Positions 18,570-26,310 of a stretch of 48,508 nt of DNA are shown in pieces. Made by a program: the position numbers and the translations under genes. Source of the DNA: a virus; IMG/VR virus record IMGVR_UViG_3300024429_000013, positions 1-48,508 of that record; one strand, 5' to 3'. Position 1 is the first letter of the stretch, and every line of letters starts with the position of its first letter. The notes under the pieces were generated by a model. That model ran no database searches. It was not told where the DNA came from and saw nothing but the letters and a program-made list of their open reading frames with translations.

Positions 18570-19079
18570 TTACGAAAACAAATTCTCAACCGAACCGTCT
18601 GATTGCTCGCTAAACTTATGCTTAATACGCTCGGCAAATACGATCGCAGGCACGCCGTCTAAAGTCCTCATAATCACAGTGCCCGGACTGCCGCATTTGA
18701 TTATTTCAGTCTTATCTTTGCCATCTGAGGATTGATGTATCAGTGTCCACGGGTTATGTTTCGTACGTTTCGCCGCCTGCTTCTGCTGTCTTTCGTGATC
18801 CCGCTTGATAAGCTCAATTTCCGTTGCCTTCGCAAGAATAACATTTTTCAGTTTCGTATTCTCTTTTTCAAGAACATCGATTTTGTCCTGAAATGTCTTT
18901 ACGGCTTCAACATTACTTGCGACCTCACGATCAACATTGTTCTTTTCGGCAAGAACTCCCTTCCTTAACGTGAGTTTTTCTTTTTTGAGTTCGGAAATCT
19001 CGTCCTCAAGTTTTTTGCAAATTTCCTCATAGGATTCTGTAGTTTGAACCCCATCTGTGGTGCTTTTTTTCTCAGCCAT
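18570..19079 (-). CDS. Coiled-coil protein, unknown function
   Basis: The 169-residue product has a long heptad-like coiled coil (about residues 15-100, LEDEISELKKEKLTLRKG and IDVLEKENTKLKN). A compact C-terminal part follows (TEIIKCGSPGTVIMRTLDGVPAIVFAERIKHKF). AAGGAG precedes the start. It sits between the exported lectin-like gene and the tailspike region. A structural linker or assembly role is possible, but nothing identifies it. Confidence 0.62.
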   Translation of the reverse strand: MAEKKSTTDGVQTTESYEEICKKLEDEISELKKEKLTLRKGVLAEKNNVDREVASNVEAVKTFQDKIDVLEKENTKLKNVILAKATEIELIKRDHERQQKQAAKRTKHNPWTLIHQSSDGKDKTEIIKCGSPGTVIMRTLDGVPAIVFAERIKHKFSEQSDGSVENLFS

Positions 19080-19086
19080 TACTTCT

Positions 19087-19126
19087 CCTTAATTTTTCAT
19101 TTTGCAATTTTCATTTTGCATTGTTA
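19087..19126 (-). repeat. Tandem-word repeat, AATGAAAATTGC type
   Basis: Second run of the AATGAAAATTGCAAAATG-like word, again at a gene junction directly upstream of a ribosome binding site. Confidence 0.6.
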
Positions 19127-19130
19127 TTTA

Positions 19131-19919
19131 TTAGTGTTCCTTACGAACTTGCTGACTGTAATACCAGTCAATCCAGAATACCTCAGCAACAGATTGCCCA
19201 TTCCAGAATCCAAAAGTAGGTGTAAGTTCTTCATCATTGGGGAAATATGCAGTAGACGTATGGGTAGCTACAACAACATTGTCAATCCTGAATGTAATCC
19301 GATTCCGCCCATTAAAATCAATATCGAAACGATTCCATACGGAATCTACAAATACTGAATTAGTTTGAGTAGTATCACCAACGGTGTTTTTGACAACAGT
19401 GCAAAAAATCGTGTCTTGAGCATCCGTTTTGTAAAACCATACTCCATCGCTCGAACCATCTGTTAAATCCGTGTCTGTTATTGATAGTCCACCCATGAAA
19501 TCCGATTCTGTTGCCTCGCCGAGTTTAACATCCATTCCAACTGTCCAACCCCTGTAACCGGTCGTAACATTAGTATCGCAGTCAAATATCTCCGCATTCC
19601 ACTGAAATCCCGCGCCATCATTATCAGATGCGGCAGGGGTCAGTTTTAAAATGCCGTTCATCTCGTCAATTATCTGCACAGACGTATCTTGAGAAGAACC
19701 AACCATCGTAACTATCCAACCGAAATCATAAAAATCGTTATCGCCGATTCCGGTGCCTGTGCTATCAATGAAATGTCGGAAACTCAGAAAATCATCGAAA
19801 AATGTAACAACATCGAGAGTAGCTTCCTTGTTGGCACGCATTGTAGCCATAGTTTGTGCCTGCACCATTCCCGTAAAAAGGAAAAGTGCGACTATAATAA
19901 ACGCTATTATCCGTTTCAT
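19131..19919 (-). CDS. Exported lectin/jelly-roll-like protein in the head operon
   Basis: The 262-residue protein has a signal peptide (MKRIIAFIIVALFLFTGMVQAQ) and then a beta-sandwich-type domain with motifs such as FDCDTNVTTGYRGWTVGMDVKLGE, VWNRFDIDFNGRNRITFRID and TPTFGFWNGQSVAEVFWIDWYY. This pattern is common in concanavalin A/LamG-like domains of phage structural proteins. Those are usually cytoplasmic decoration proteins, so a Sec signal is surprising. It lies two genes downstream of the capsid gene. It may be exported to the periplasm or surface, or the signal-like segment may serve in assembly. It shares the MKR-hydrophobic-AQ start with the genes at 72-977 and 47901-48434. Confidence 0.7.
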   Translation of the reverse strand: MKRIIAFIIVALFLFTGMVQAQTMATMRANKEATLDVVTFFDDFLSFRHFIDSTGTGIGDNDFYDFGWIVTMVGSSQDTSVQIIDEMNGILKLTPAASDNDGAGFQWNAEIFDCDTNVTTGYRGWTVGMDVKLGEATESDFMGGLSITDTDLTDGSSDGVWFYKTDAQDTIFCTVVKNTVGDTTQTNSVFVDSVWNRFDIDFNGRNRITFRIDNVVVATHTSTAYFPNDEELTPTFGFWNGQSVAEVFWIDWYYSQQVRKEH

Positions 19920-19947
19920 AATATCATTTCCTCATAATTTGAGCACA

Positions 19948-19983
19948 GGGCTCCCGGGTGGTGTCTATGAAAACCGGAAGCCC
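19948..19983 (-). ncRNA. RNA hairpin in leader of the exported lectin-like gene
   Basis: Ten-base arms (GGGCTTCCGG and CCGGGAGCCC on the minus strand) flank a 16-base loop. On the minus strand every position pairs, one as G-U; on the plus strand the same position would be an A-C mismatch. This points to a structure in the leftward transcript. No U-run follows, so it is not a standard terminator. It could control processing or translation of the downstream gene. Confidence 0.5.
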
Positions 19984-19999
19984 CGCACAATTTGTTTGT

Positions 20000-20254
20000 T
20001 TATGCCTGTGCAGTCCAAGCACTTGCGCCATCTGTATTTACGTACAGTTTTCCAGTAGCCGCTGTCTTACGATGAAAAATAGAACTTATCGGAGCTGTTA
20101 ATTCACCGTTTGGATCGCCATCGCCTGTAATTTCATATATCGAACCCTTTTTGATTCCATATATTTCATTTGAAGATGTAGCGCAGGTTATCTTGACACG
20201 AACCGGAGAAATTCCGGCTCTGTCTGCATCTGTCTGGGTTATAACTCCTGCCAT
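20000..20254 (-). CDS. Small head-region protein, possible decoration protein
   Basis: The 84-residue product (MAGVITQTDADRAGISPVRV...) is encoded directly after the major capsid gene. It has a beta-rich profile with a TGKLYVNTDGASAWTAQ end seen in small phage structural proteins. AAGGA precedes the start. Position suggests a capsid decoration or cement protein; no signature residues support that beyond order. Confidence 0.55.
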   Translation of the reverse strand: MAGVITQTDADRAGISPVRVKITCATSSNEIYGIKKGSIYEITGDGDPNGELTAPISSIFHRKTAATGKLYVNTDGASAWTAQA

Positions 20255-20300
20255 GATATAATTCCTTTATTTTAAAAAGTGTTGTGAGGGCTTATTGAAA

Positions 20301-20316
20301 TCCCGAAATTTCGGGA
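20301..20316. repeat. Perfect 16-bp palindrome between capsid and downstream gene
   Basis: TCCCGAAATTTCGGGA is perfectly self-complementary and would form a hairpin in the transcript after the capsid stop codon. No U-run follows on either strand. It may protect or separate capsid mRNA; the same kind of palindrome is also a common host intergenic motif. Confidence 0.5.
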
Positions 20317-20347
20317 AATCTCAACCCCCACCTTAATTTCCTGTCAA

Positions 20348-20383
20348 TTATCCAATATCCAGAATCCAGTAACCAGTAACCAG
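20348..20383 (-). repeat. Tandem-word repeat, CTGGTTACTGGATTC type
   Basis: Imperfect CTGGTTACTGGATTCTGGAT-like words lie immediately downstream of the capsid gene stop codon, same family as 18541-18569 and 41823-41868. Confidence 0.62.
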
Positions 20384-20386
20384 ACC

Positions 20387-21424
20387 CTATGCAGCAATAG
20401 GAGCCGCGTAAGTCTTTTTGGAATAAAGATTATCCTGCCTACACTGTGCCGCACGGTTCGATATTACCATCCCGCCGAATGCGTTGATCTTCATTACGGA
20501 TGCGTTGATATTGTATGCTTCCACGAATCCACCGGCTTTAAACACAGCCCGCGCATTGAAATAGAAGTACAAGAACTTGGTATTCAGGTAGTAAATTCTC
20601 GAATCCAAGTCGGTTTCCTGGTTATACGAAATATCCTCATCTGCAATGATTTTGCTGCCCCTGAACCGCAAATAATCAAAACCGAAATCTGCGTTATCAG
20701 TAACCAATTGCGAACCGCCTAACTTAGCGAATAACATCTGGTCGATCAGGTCGAACATATTTTGAGTAACGACTATCATATCCGGTTTGTGACCCATGTA
20801 ACCCGCTTTTGCTACTCCCTGCTGAAGTAATTTATATAGGTAAACATCACTGGTTGGGTCAGTCAATTTCGCGGGATCGCCGGGGCTATCCTCAAAACCA
20901 GCACCCGAAACATCGATGATTTGAGATTGCCACATCGTAGCGTCGCCCAAATCCGCCGGCGTAATTCCACCGCAAACTCCCGTACCGATTAATTCATCGA
21001 GTGCGAGCCATTCGTTTGTCCCTGCCGCACTCCTGCTAAATAGCCGGCGCGATGTTTTTATGTCAATCGAGTTTTTCAAATTGTTGACTTTTGAAATAAT
21101 GAGATCCATTACTTTGCCTGCGCCCATGTTCTCCAATTCTTCTTCGAGTGGTATAGCAAGCGGAATCGTCATCATTTTCGGAGTGTAATATGCCGCAGTT
21201 ATCGGGTCGGATTCGCCAATATTGAACGGCGCCATACGTGCAGTGAATTGCGCAAGGTCAGGGTCTCCCCACTCCAACAATACGTCCATCCGCTTCCCGC
21301 TCCAAATTTTCCTTTTCTTCATCAGAATCCTGAGTATCGGATGGTCACGGAAAACAATATTGTTAAGTACAGGAATAACATGCTCTTGCGTCAATGCGTT
21401 AATTGTATCTTTCGGTAAACTCAT
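20387..21424 (-). CDS. Major capsid protein
   Basis: The start is placed at the ATG for MSLPKDTINALTQEHVIPVL, which has GGAGAG upstream; a longer frame to 21466 would run through a hairpin. The 345-residue product has the order of secondary structure expected of HK97-fold coat proteins. It contains an N-terminal helical arm, GESDPITAAYYTPKMMTIPLAIPLEEELENMG in the E-loop/spine region, KNSIDIKTSRRLF, and a C-terminal stretch RAVFKAGGFVEAYNINASVMKINAFGG typical of the A-domain. It directly follows a scaffold-like gene, the standard head order. A structured RNA element lies in its leader. Confidence 0.82.
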   Translation of the reverse strand: MSLPKDTINALTQEHVIPVLNNIVFRDHPILRILMKKRKIWSGKRMDVLLEWGDPDLAQFTARMAPFNIGESDPITAAYYTPKMMTIPLAIPLEEELENMGAGKVMDLIISKVNNLKNSIDIKTSRRLFSRSAAGTNEWLALDELIGTGVCGGITPADLGDATMWQSQIIDVSGAGFEDSPGDPAKLTDPTSDVYLYKLLQQGVAKAGYMGHKPDMIVVTQNMFDLIDQMLFAKLGGSQLVTDNADFGFDYLRFRGSKIIADEDISYNQETDLDSRIYYLNTKFLYFYFNARAVFKAGGFVEAYNINASVMKINAFGGMVISNRAAQCRQDNLYSKKTYAAPIAA

Positions 21425-21450
21425 TGTACTCTCCATTTTAAAAGGGGCAT

Positions 21451-21498
21451 AAAAAAAGGGCGACATAGTGGTGAAGCTGGCACCAACTTTGCCGCCCT
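21451..21498 (-). ncRNA. Terminator-like RNA element A, capsid gene leader
   Basis: On the minus strand an outer stem AGGGCGGC/GTCGCCCT encloses, after one unpaired A, an inner stem AAGTTG/CAGCTT with loop GTGC and a nine-base 3' internal loop CACCACTAT; six or seven U follow. A homologous element lies at 28486-28533. Between the two, several stem positions change in a compensating way while the loop and internal-loop bases are kept. This marks a conserved RNA fold. It sits between the scaffold stop and the capsid start. Confidence 0.72.
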
Positions 21499-21565
21499 AA
21501 TTTTATCTTGCGCCGCCAATCGAGTGGCCCCCCGAATGACAGACCCCAGATTTTATTTTAGTTTG

Positions 21566-22459
21566 TTATTTGCCTATTTCTTCCTCTAATTTCTTGTATT
21601 CGGGGGTTGTTTTTATTGATTTCCCCAATTCTTCAATTGTTTCAGGCTTTTTTGCCTCTATTGTTGTAGCGCCTTTTTGCTTCGCAGGAACTGTCGTAAC
21701 CTCAACGGTGGACTTGGATTTCAGTTTCTCGATTTGCTTCTCCAACTTCGGAATCTTTTCCATAAGAGCGTAAGCTGTATCAAGAGTATACATCTCTCCG
21801 GTTTCCTCATTTTTCTTCAATGCCCAATCGTAAACCTTATCCCCTACATCTTGTTTGACGTTATGACGTTTACAAAAATCGCCCTTGTCCTTGATAAGAG
21901 CAAGTTCTTTGTCTTTTTGCTCGCCTTTGGTTTTCTCTGTCTCAAGTTCCTCTTTCAGAGGGTCCTCAAACTTGCCCTCCTCGAAAGCGAAAATAGTATC
22001 CACAATTTCCTTGCTTATGCCGAGTTCTTCAATAAAATATTCCTTGATTTCGGCATTATTCTCGCCCTTATCCTTCATCGTCTTAGCTAATTTGATGATA
22101 GGATCAAGAGATTTCCGCAAGGTGGACAATTCTTTCGTTTTCTCTCTCGTAGTTGAGATAAACGCATCAACGTCTTTGGAATCATCACGCCACTTCTTGA
22201 TTTGTTCTGCGGTAAACTTCTCCGCACCCTCAGCGTCAATCGCAAAAGTGGGCTCTTCTTCCTGTTCCTGCTCTTCTTTGGTCTTGCCTTCTTCTTCAGG
22301 TTTGACCTTTTCAGCATCAGATGAAATTTCCTCTTTCTTTTTTCCCGATAGTGCATCATCTAATATTTCCAAATCGGCTTCGGGGATTATAATCTCATCC
22401 ATGCTGCTCGGAGTTTCAGCCTGCGCTTTTTCGACCGTCTCCTGTGTTTCTTCAGCCAT
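21566..22459 (-). CDS. Scaffolding protein
   Basis: The 297-residue product is highly charged and helical. It has an acidic N-terminal half (KKKEEISSDAEKVKPEEEGK, EEQEQEEEPTF), long coiled-coil segments, and a basic/charged C-terminus (PEYKKLEEEIGK). Together with its place directly upstream of the capsid gene this is the typical profile of a capsid assembly scaffold. No protease motif is visible. AGGAA precedes the start and it follows the zinc-ribbon gene within a few bases. Confidence 0.75.
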   Translation of the reverse strand: MAEETQETVEKAQAETPSSMDEIIIPEADLEILDDALSGKKKEEISSDAEKVKPEEEGKTKEEQEQEEEPTFAIDAEGAEKFTAEQIKKWRDDSKDVDAFISTTREKTKELSTLRKSLDPIIKLAKTMKDKGENNAEIKEYFIEELGISKEIVDTIFAFEEGKFEDPLKEELETEKTKGEQKDKELALIKDKGDFCKRHNVKQDVGDKVYDWALKKNEETGEMYTLDTAYALMEKIPKLEKQIEKLKSKSTVEVTTVPAKQKGATTIEAKKPETIEELGKSIKTTPEYKKLEEEIGK

Positions 22460-22461
22460 GA

Positions 22462-22686
22462 TTATGTTCCTTTCTCAGTCGGTGTACTTGGGAAAGATGT
22501 AGTCGGTTTACTCGCTGGGTTAAAGTTATCCACAGCTTTCGACACTGCATTACTCTCCGGTTCTACACTGGATTGAGGTGCATGGTTATATGCTCCGTCC
22601 GGTAAATAGCCCGGACATCGTTTATTCGTACAATTTTCGCCCACATACGCCCCCCCGCAATGTGGACACATCCATACTTTAGCCAT
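22462..22686 (-). CDS. Small zinc-ribbon protein
   Basis: The 74-residue product starts MAKVWMCPHCGGAYVGENC with a second pair in NKRCPGY, giving a likely four-cysteine zinc ribbon (residues 7-24). A disordered P/S/T-rich tail follows. It overlaps the end of the upstream gene by a few bases and lies between portal and scaffold. A role in head assembly is possible but unproven. Confidence 0.62.
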   Translation of the reverse strand: MAKVWMCPHCGGAYVGENCTNKRCPGYLPDGAYNHAPQSSVEPESNAVSKAVDNFNPASKPTTSFPSTPTEKGT

Positions 22687-23110
22687 TTAGTCTTATAGTC
22701 CTATTATCCATTTCTTTATTAATCGTGTCTATGAGGCTCATTAAAAAACTATTATCAGCCTGCTTAACAAATTCCTTTACATCTGATGTGTCTACTTCAG
22801 GTAATCCTAAAATTGATTCCGTCAACCTGATTGCATCCAAAAATACCAAATGTTCATATTCTACACCTACTTGTGCAGTAATGGCGGTTAATTCGATATA
22901 TTTATTTGTATTGACAGGTATATCTTGCCATCTAATCTTTTTGAAAAATCCAAAACCCTTATTAATAATATCACCCAATAGATTATCCAATACTTTATGG
23001 GTTGTTGGATTCATTCTGAAAGAAGTCGGGTCTTTACCAGTTTCCCTAAGACAATCATTGCGTACTTTCTCAAAAGCACTCTTAAAATCTTGCAAATTTA
23101 ATTGTTCCAT
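22679..23110 (-). CDS. Unknown head-region protein, 143 residues
   Basis: Starts MEQLNLQDFKSAFEKVRNDC. Mostly helical with a PTTHKVLDNLLGDIINKGFGFFKKIRWQDIPV middle resembling the core of small phage proteins found near portals. No catalytic motif. Start and stop overlap neighbours (TAATG-type coupling upstream). Confidence 0.6.
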   Translation of the reverse strand: MEQLNLQDFKSAFEKVRNDCLRETGKDPTSFRMNPTTHKVLDNLLGDIINKGFGFFKKIRWQDIPVNTNKYIELTAITAQVGVEYEHLVFLDAIRLTESILGLPEVDTSDVKEFVKQADNSFLMSLIDTINKEMDNRTIRLNG

Positions 23111-23298
23111 TATTCCTCCACCAATTCATGTGTCTGTTCAAACATTTCCTTCGGGACAACAATTTCGCCACCGTCAAATTCTTTCTCAACATAATCCCCT
23201 GTTATGGCAAGAATTCTGCCGTATTTTGTCTCAATTGCCTTCGGAATCGTTACCTGATATGCCTCAACGATTATCGGCTTTTTGCGGTACTTCGGCAT
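23110..23298 (-). CDS. Small conserved phage protein, 62 residues
   Basis: Begins MPKYRKKPIIVEAYQVTIPK, a start shared by a widespread family of small phage proteins of unknown function (KYRKKPVVVEA-type). The product is a compact alpha/beta protein. Overlaps both neighbours with TAATG-like junctions, so its translation is coupled to the chain of small genes between portal and scaffold. Confidence 0.65.
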   Translation of the reverse strand: MPKYRKKPIIVEAYQVTIPKAIETKYGRILAITGDYVEKEFDGGEIVVPKEMFEQTHELVEE

Positions 23299-23468
23299 TA
23301 TACCCCCACCAATTCTTCGTCATCGGGCACTTCCCGATAAGAACCATTTTCCAAAATGTACAATTTGCCATCACGTTGCACATAATCTCCTTCTTGTATT
23401 TCCACAGGGTCGGGTACAATCGGAACTCCCGCAAATGATAAATTTTCAAAAAGCATATGATAAGCCAT
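23298..23468 (-). CDS. Small acidic protein, 56 residues
   Basis: A short frame (MAYHMLFENLSFAGVPIVPD...EELVGV) joined to its downstream neighbour by a TAATG overlap and to the upstream gene by the same device. The DGKLYILENGSYREVPDDEE part looks like a small beta-hairpin module. Function unknown. Confidence 0.58.
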   Translation of the reverse strand: MAYHMLFENLSFAGVPIVPDPVEIQEGDYVQRDGKLYILENGSYREVPDDEELVGV

Positions 23469-23611
23469 TATCCCGCCCTTTTCAATTTTTGATATTCGTA
23501 CATGACAAGAGCATGACTTATTGGCTTGCCTTTATTTATTGCTTTAGCTATCCGTTTCGCCTTCGCCCACAACTGCTCGTCATGTTTTGTGTGTACTGCA
23601 TTACGTGGCAT
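23468..23611 (-). CDS. Small basic protein, 47 residues
   Basis: A short frame (MPRNAVHTKHDEQLWAKAKR...YQKLKRAG) that begins in the stop of the portal gene (TAATG) and ends in the start of the next gene the same way. It is helical and basic; possibly nucleic-acid or capsid binding. Real status rests on tight coupling and protein-like composition. Confidence 0.55.
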   Translation of the reverse strand: MPRNAVHTKHDEQLWAKAKRIAKAINKGKPISHALVMYEYQKLKRAG

Positions 23612-25584
23612 TATTGCACTCCCGCCGTTATATCTTCCGGCATATCTAAAAATCTTTTTATCAGTCTAAATTTATACAAAAAAGGTAAATATTTAAATTC
23701 ATCATCGTTCAAAAACCCTTCAAATTCTATTAATAAATCACTCAGGTTTTTTTCATCAATACTGCCAATCCATTCATTTGCAACTCTTATTGAATAATCA
23801 TAAGATAGCTCATAATACCTTTCAAGCTGTTCTTCTAGGTCAATAAGCCCTTTTGTGTTTTCTTCCTTTACACTTTGTTTTGCTTTATCTGTTAATCTTT
23901 TGAGTTCTCCCCTTGCTTTATCCATTTTCTCTAAGTATGCTTTTATTTCAGCCATCCCCTGATTCTTATACCACGCATCAATGACCGCCTGCTTACGCTC
24001 CGGCGAAATATCTACATCGTCAACCGCAATCTCGATGCTGTAAAATCCTATATTCAAGAATTCGAGTGCCCGCTCCTCTGTTGCGATCCTGCCTCTTTTC
24101 CTTCCCGTGCCCGGAACAACCTTGACCTTGAATTTGCTCTTTTTAATATCCGCCGGATTGTACTTCTTAAATACCTGCTTGCCTTCCTCATCCCTGCTTT
24201 CGCCAACCGGCAGTTCAATCTCTTCCGTGTCGTATTCCTGAAAATACCATAATAACTGACGCCCAATTAGACCCAAATATTTCGATATGGGATTGTTGAT
24301 TTTATCTCGTACAACCTTATTTGCAGCCTCCTGAAGTGCTAAAATCGCCCTGCCCGATTCCGCCTGCTTATCCCGCTTCCCGACAGATACCTCCTGAATG
24401 CCAATCTCGTAATGGTGAACTTTTAACATAAGCTCTATAAACTGAAACGTCGACTGCGGGCAAGGTATTCCATGTTCAAAAGTTACGTCATCTACATGTT
24501 GAACCATGATTTTTTCTGCCGGCGTATGTCTTATTTTCCCTAATCCCCATTGTACCCAACTATACTTCACTTTAATAGGCGGATTGCCCATCTTCCGGAC
24601 GTTATCCGCTGTAGCGCTCAGTGTCTCGTCAAGTGATTTCTTGATTTTAGATACAATCTCAGGCTCGCCAACACCGAAAAAACTCCGCGCAGTGCCATTG
24701 TTCTTAATCATAAAATATGGAATTTTAGGTACGTACTCGCCTGGCTTAGGTGTATATCTATTCCAGAGAGGCTCATCTTTCAACAACACGCCATTTGCCC
24801 AGTGAACTTGACGACCACACGGGTATTTCTTCACATCCGCATCAATCCAGTAACACTCTTTGTACAAAGCCGAATTTGCCTGTTTATCATAATTATCATC
24901 TTCTTTGCTCATTTGCTTAAACGTGCCGTCATTATCTAATTTTCCCTCAGCCGGCACAGATATTCCGTCAGGATGGTCTTTCGATATTGTTATTCGCTTT
25001 ATTTCGTCAACATGCATCGGTGTAGCAAATATGATATTACGAGCGTCTTCGAGAGTCAAATCAGTAGCCCCCGGCGCCGGAAAACACGTGTGAACGTCAA
25101 CGTCTTTAATATCGAGCCCGTATAACTTACCATCTACAAGTTCTGGCAATATACATGTAATTCCGTTACTCATAATCAGCGATTGCTCCAGACAGTCAAG
25201 TGCTTTATACTCAAAATCAACGTCATCCAGAGCGTTATTAATTCGCAAATTTATAGCATCCGAATAATTATCGGACTTTTTGTCGACAGGAACTATGTTG
25301 ATTCTCGGAAAATAATCACCCGCAATCGCCATTTGCGTCCGGACATCCACGCGGGAGAGGCCAACCTTGATTTGTGTCCTCGCACTCGTCTCGCCCTTCA
25401 TTCTGTTTTCGTGTATCTCAAGATTCGTCCGCCAGCGTTGCGTTATACGTGCATCTCGATGCGTCCTATTCTCCTCGAACCACTCCTCAACCGTTGTCAG
25501 CGTCTGCTCATCCTCAACGGTCATTTTTTGGACATTCGCCTGCGCCTCTTCCTCCTGCTGCGCCTGTCTCTCTTCTTCGTTCAT
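23611..25584 (-). CDS. Portal protein
   Basis: The 657-residue product has the features of large podovirus portals. These include an acidic helical N-terminus, the block RTQIKVGLSRVDVRTQMAIAGDYFP, a middle region with TARSFFGVGEPEIVSKIKKSLDE, and a wing/stem segment SVGKRDKQAESGRAILALQEAANKVVRDK followed by a C-terminal coiled coil (about residues 575-625). It lies between terminase and scaffold genes as expected. In the virion it forms the dodecameric DNA channel and docks the terminase and adaptor. Confidence 0.82.
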   Translation of the reverse strand: MNEEERQAQQEEEAQANVQKMTVEDEQTLTTVEEWFEENRTHRDARITQRWRTNLEIHENRMKGETSARTQIKVGLSRVDVRTQMAIAGDYFPRINIVPVDKKSDNYSDAINLRINNALDDVDFEYKALDCLEQSLIMSNGITCILPELVDGKLYGLDIKDVDVHTCFPAPGATDLTLEDARNIIFATPMHVDEIKRITISKDHPDGISVPAEGKLDNDGTFKQMSKEDDNYDKQANSALYKECYWIDADVKKYPCGRQVHWANGVLLKDEPLWNRYTPKPGEYVPKIPYFMIKNNGTARSFFGVGEPEIVSKIKKSLDETLSATADNVRKMGNPPIKVKYSWVQWGLGKIRHTPAEKIMVQHVDDVTFEHGIPCPQSTFQFIELMLKVHHYEIGIQEVSVGKRDKQAESGRAILALQEAANKVVRDKINNPISKYLGLIGRQLLWYFQEYDTEEIELPVGESRDEEGKQVFKKYNPADIKKSKFKVKVVPGTGRKRGRIATEERALEFLNIGFYSIEIAVDDVDISPERKQAVIDAWYKNQGMAEIKAYLEKMDKARGELKRLTDKAKQSVKEENTKGLIDLEEQLERYYELSYDYSIRVANEWIGSIDEKNLSDLLIEFEGFLNDDEFKYLPFLYKFRLIKRFLDMPEDITAGVQ

Positions 25585-25961
25585 GCCTTATAAACCTCTG
25601 TTGTAACATACATATCATTTTCAAGAAAAAAATACTCCAAAGCATACCACATGAAAAATTCACTTATTTCACTCTTAGGACTTGAACTATGAAATCTAAA
25701 ATCCCATTTTGAAACATTACCGTTTGGACGTTTATAGGAAAAAATAATTATTACAAGCCTATTCTTGACTCTGCTTTGTCTCTCTTCCTCAGTCATTTGT
25801 AACTCAACTTTAGATGAATTCTTGCTCATTTCTTCAATCTTTTCTCCACAAGCAGGGCAGAAAACCCAACGACTTATGACAAATTCACCGCAATGAACAC
25901 AATAACCATTTGCTTTTCCAAGTTCATTCTCTTTGCTCGGTTTGGTTTTATAACTCCTCAT
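25581..25961 (-). CDS. Zinc-ribbon protein, unknown function
   Basis: The 126-residue product has two cysteine pairs, YCVHCGEF and FCPACGEK (about residues 21-42), forming a treble-clef or ribbon-type zinc site. A charged linker and a C-terminal domain with SKWDFRFHSSSPKSEISEFFMWYALEYFF follow. It overlaps the portal start by four bases. Placement between terminase and portal suggests a packaging accessory role, but this is only context. Confidence 0.6.
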   Translation of the reverse strand: MRSYKTKPSKENELGKANGYCVHCGEFVISRWVFCPACGEKIEEMSKNSSKVELQMTEEERQSRVKNRLVIIIFSYKRPNGNVSKWDFRFHSSSPKSEISEFFMWYALEYFFLENDMYVTTEVYKA

Positions 25962-25974
25962 GTCCCCGCTTCAT

Positions 25975-26136
25975 TCATTTGTGAATTGTTCTCCAATAAC
26001 TTTCGCCGTATGACATATCGTACTCAAGTTCTTGATGTTTATTACATGGATAATAATTACATCTTCTATACATTCCATTTGATGAATAACGCCATTGATG
26101 TCCTATACCAATCCAACAAAGAAGTTTACGTATCAT
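25975..26136 (-). CDS. DUF1660-like small cysteine protein
   Basis: A 53-residue frame beginning MIRKLLCWIGIGHQWRYSSNG with a following RRCNYYPCNKHQE. The arrangement LLC-x-GHxW...C...C..H resembles the small DUF1660 prophage family (KLLCKLFGHKW...CKRCG), probably metal-binding. It is shorter than most predicted genes but ends a short chain of small genes after the terminase. Function unknown. Confidence 0.58.
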   Translation of the reverse strand: MIRKLLCWIGIGHQWRYSSNGMYRRCNYYPCNKHQELEYDMSYGESYWRTIHK

Positions 26137-26139
26137 TAT

Positions 26140-26310
26140 TTACCTACAGTGATGGCATTTACTACAAGGATTTGCCATGTCAAAACTTCCATTAAGCTTC
26201 ATTATTGCTTTCAGAGCGTAATCAGGGTCTGTTAATTGCTCTTTTGAAAGCTCTGATTTTTGCACAAATCGAGGTTTTTCAATAGTTTGCTTTTGGCTAT
26301 GAGTTTTCAT
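26140..26310 (-). CDS. Small protein with C-terminal cysteine/histidine cluster
   Basis: The start is placed at MKTHSQKQTIEKP because that ATG overlaps the terminase stop as ATGA; the longer frame begins inside the terminase gene. The 56-residue product ends NPCSKCHHCR, a likely metal-binding tail. Function unknown. Confidence 0.58.
   Translation of the reverse strand: MKTHSQKQTIEKPRFVQKSELSKEQLTDPDYALKAIMKLNGSFDMANPCSKCHHCR

Noticed and set aside
22526-22534. A consensus DnaA box TTATCCACA
   Set aside because: A single match in coding sequence far from the replication genes is expected by chance in a genome of this size.
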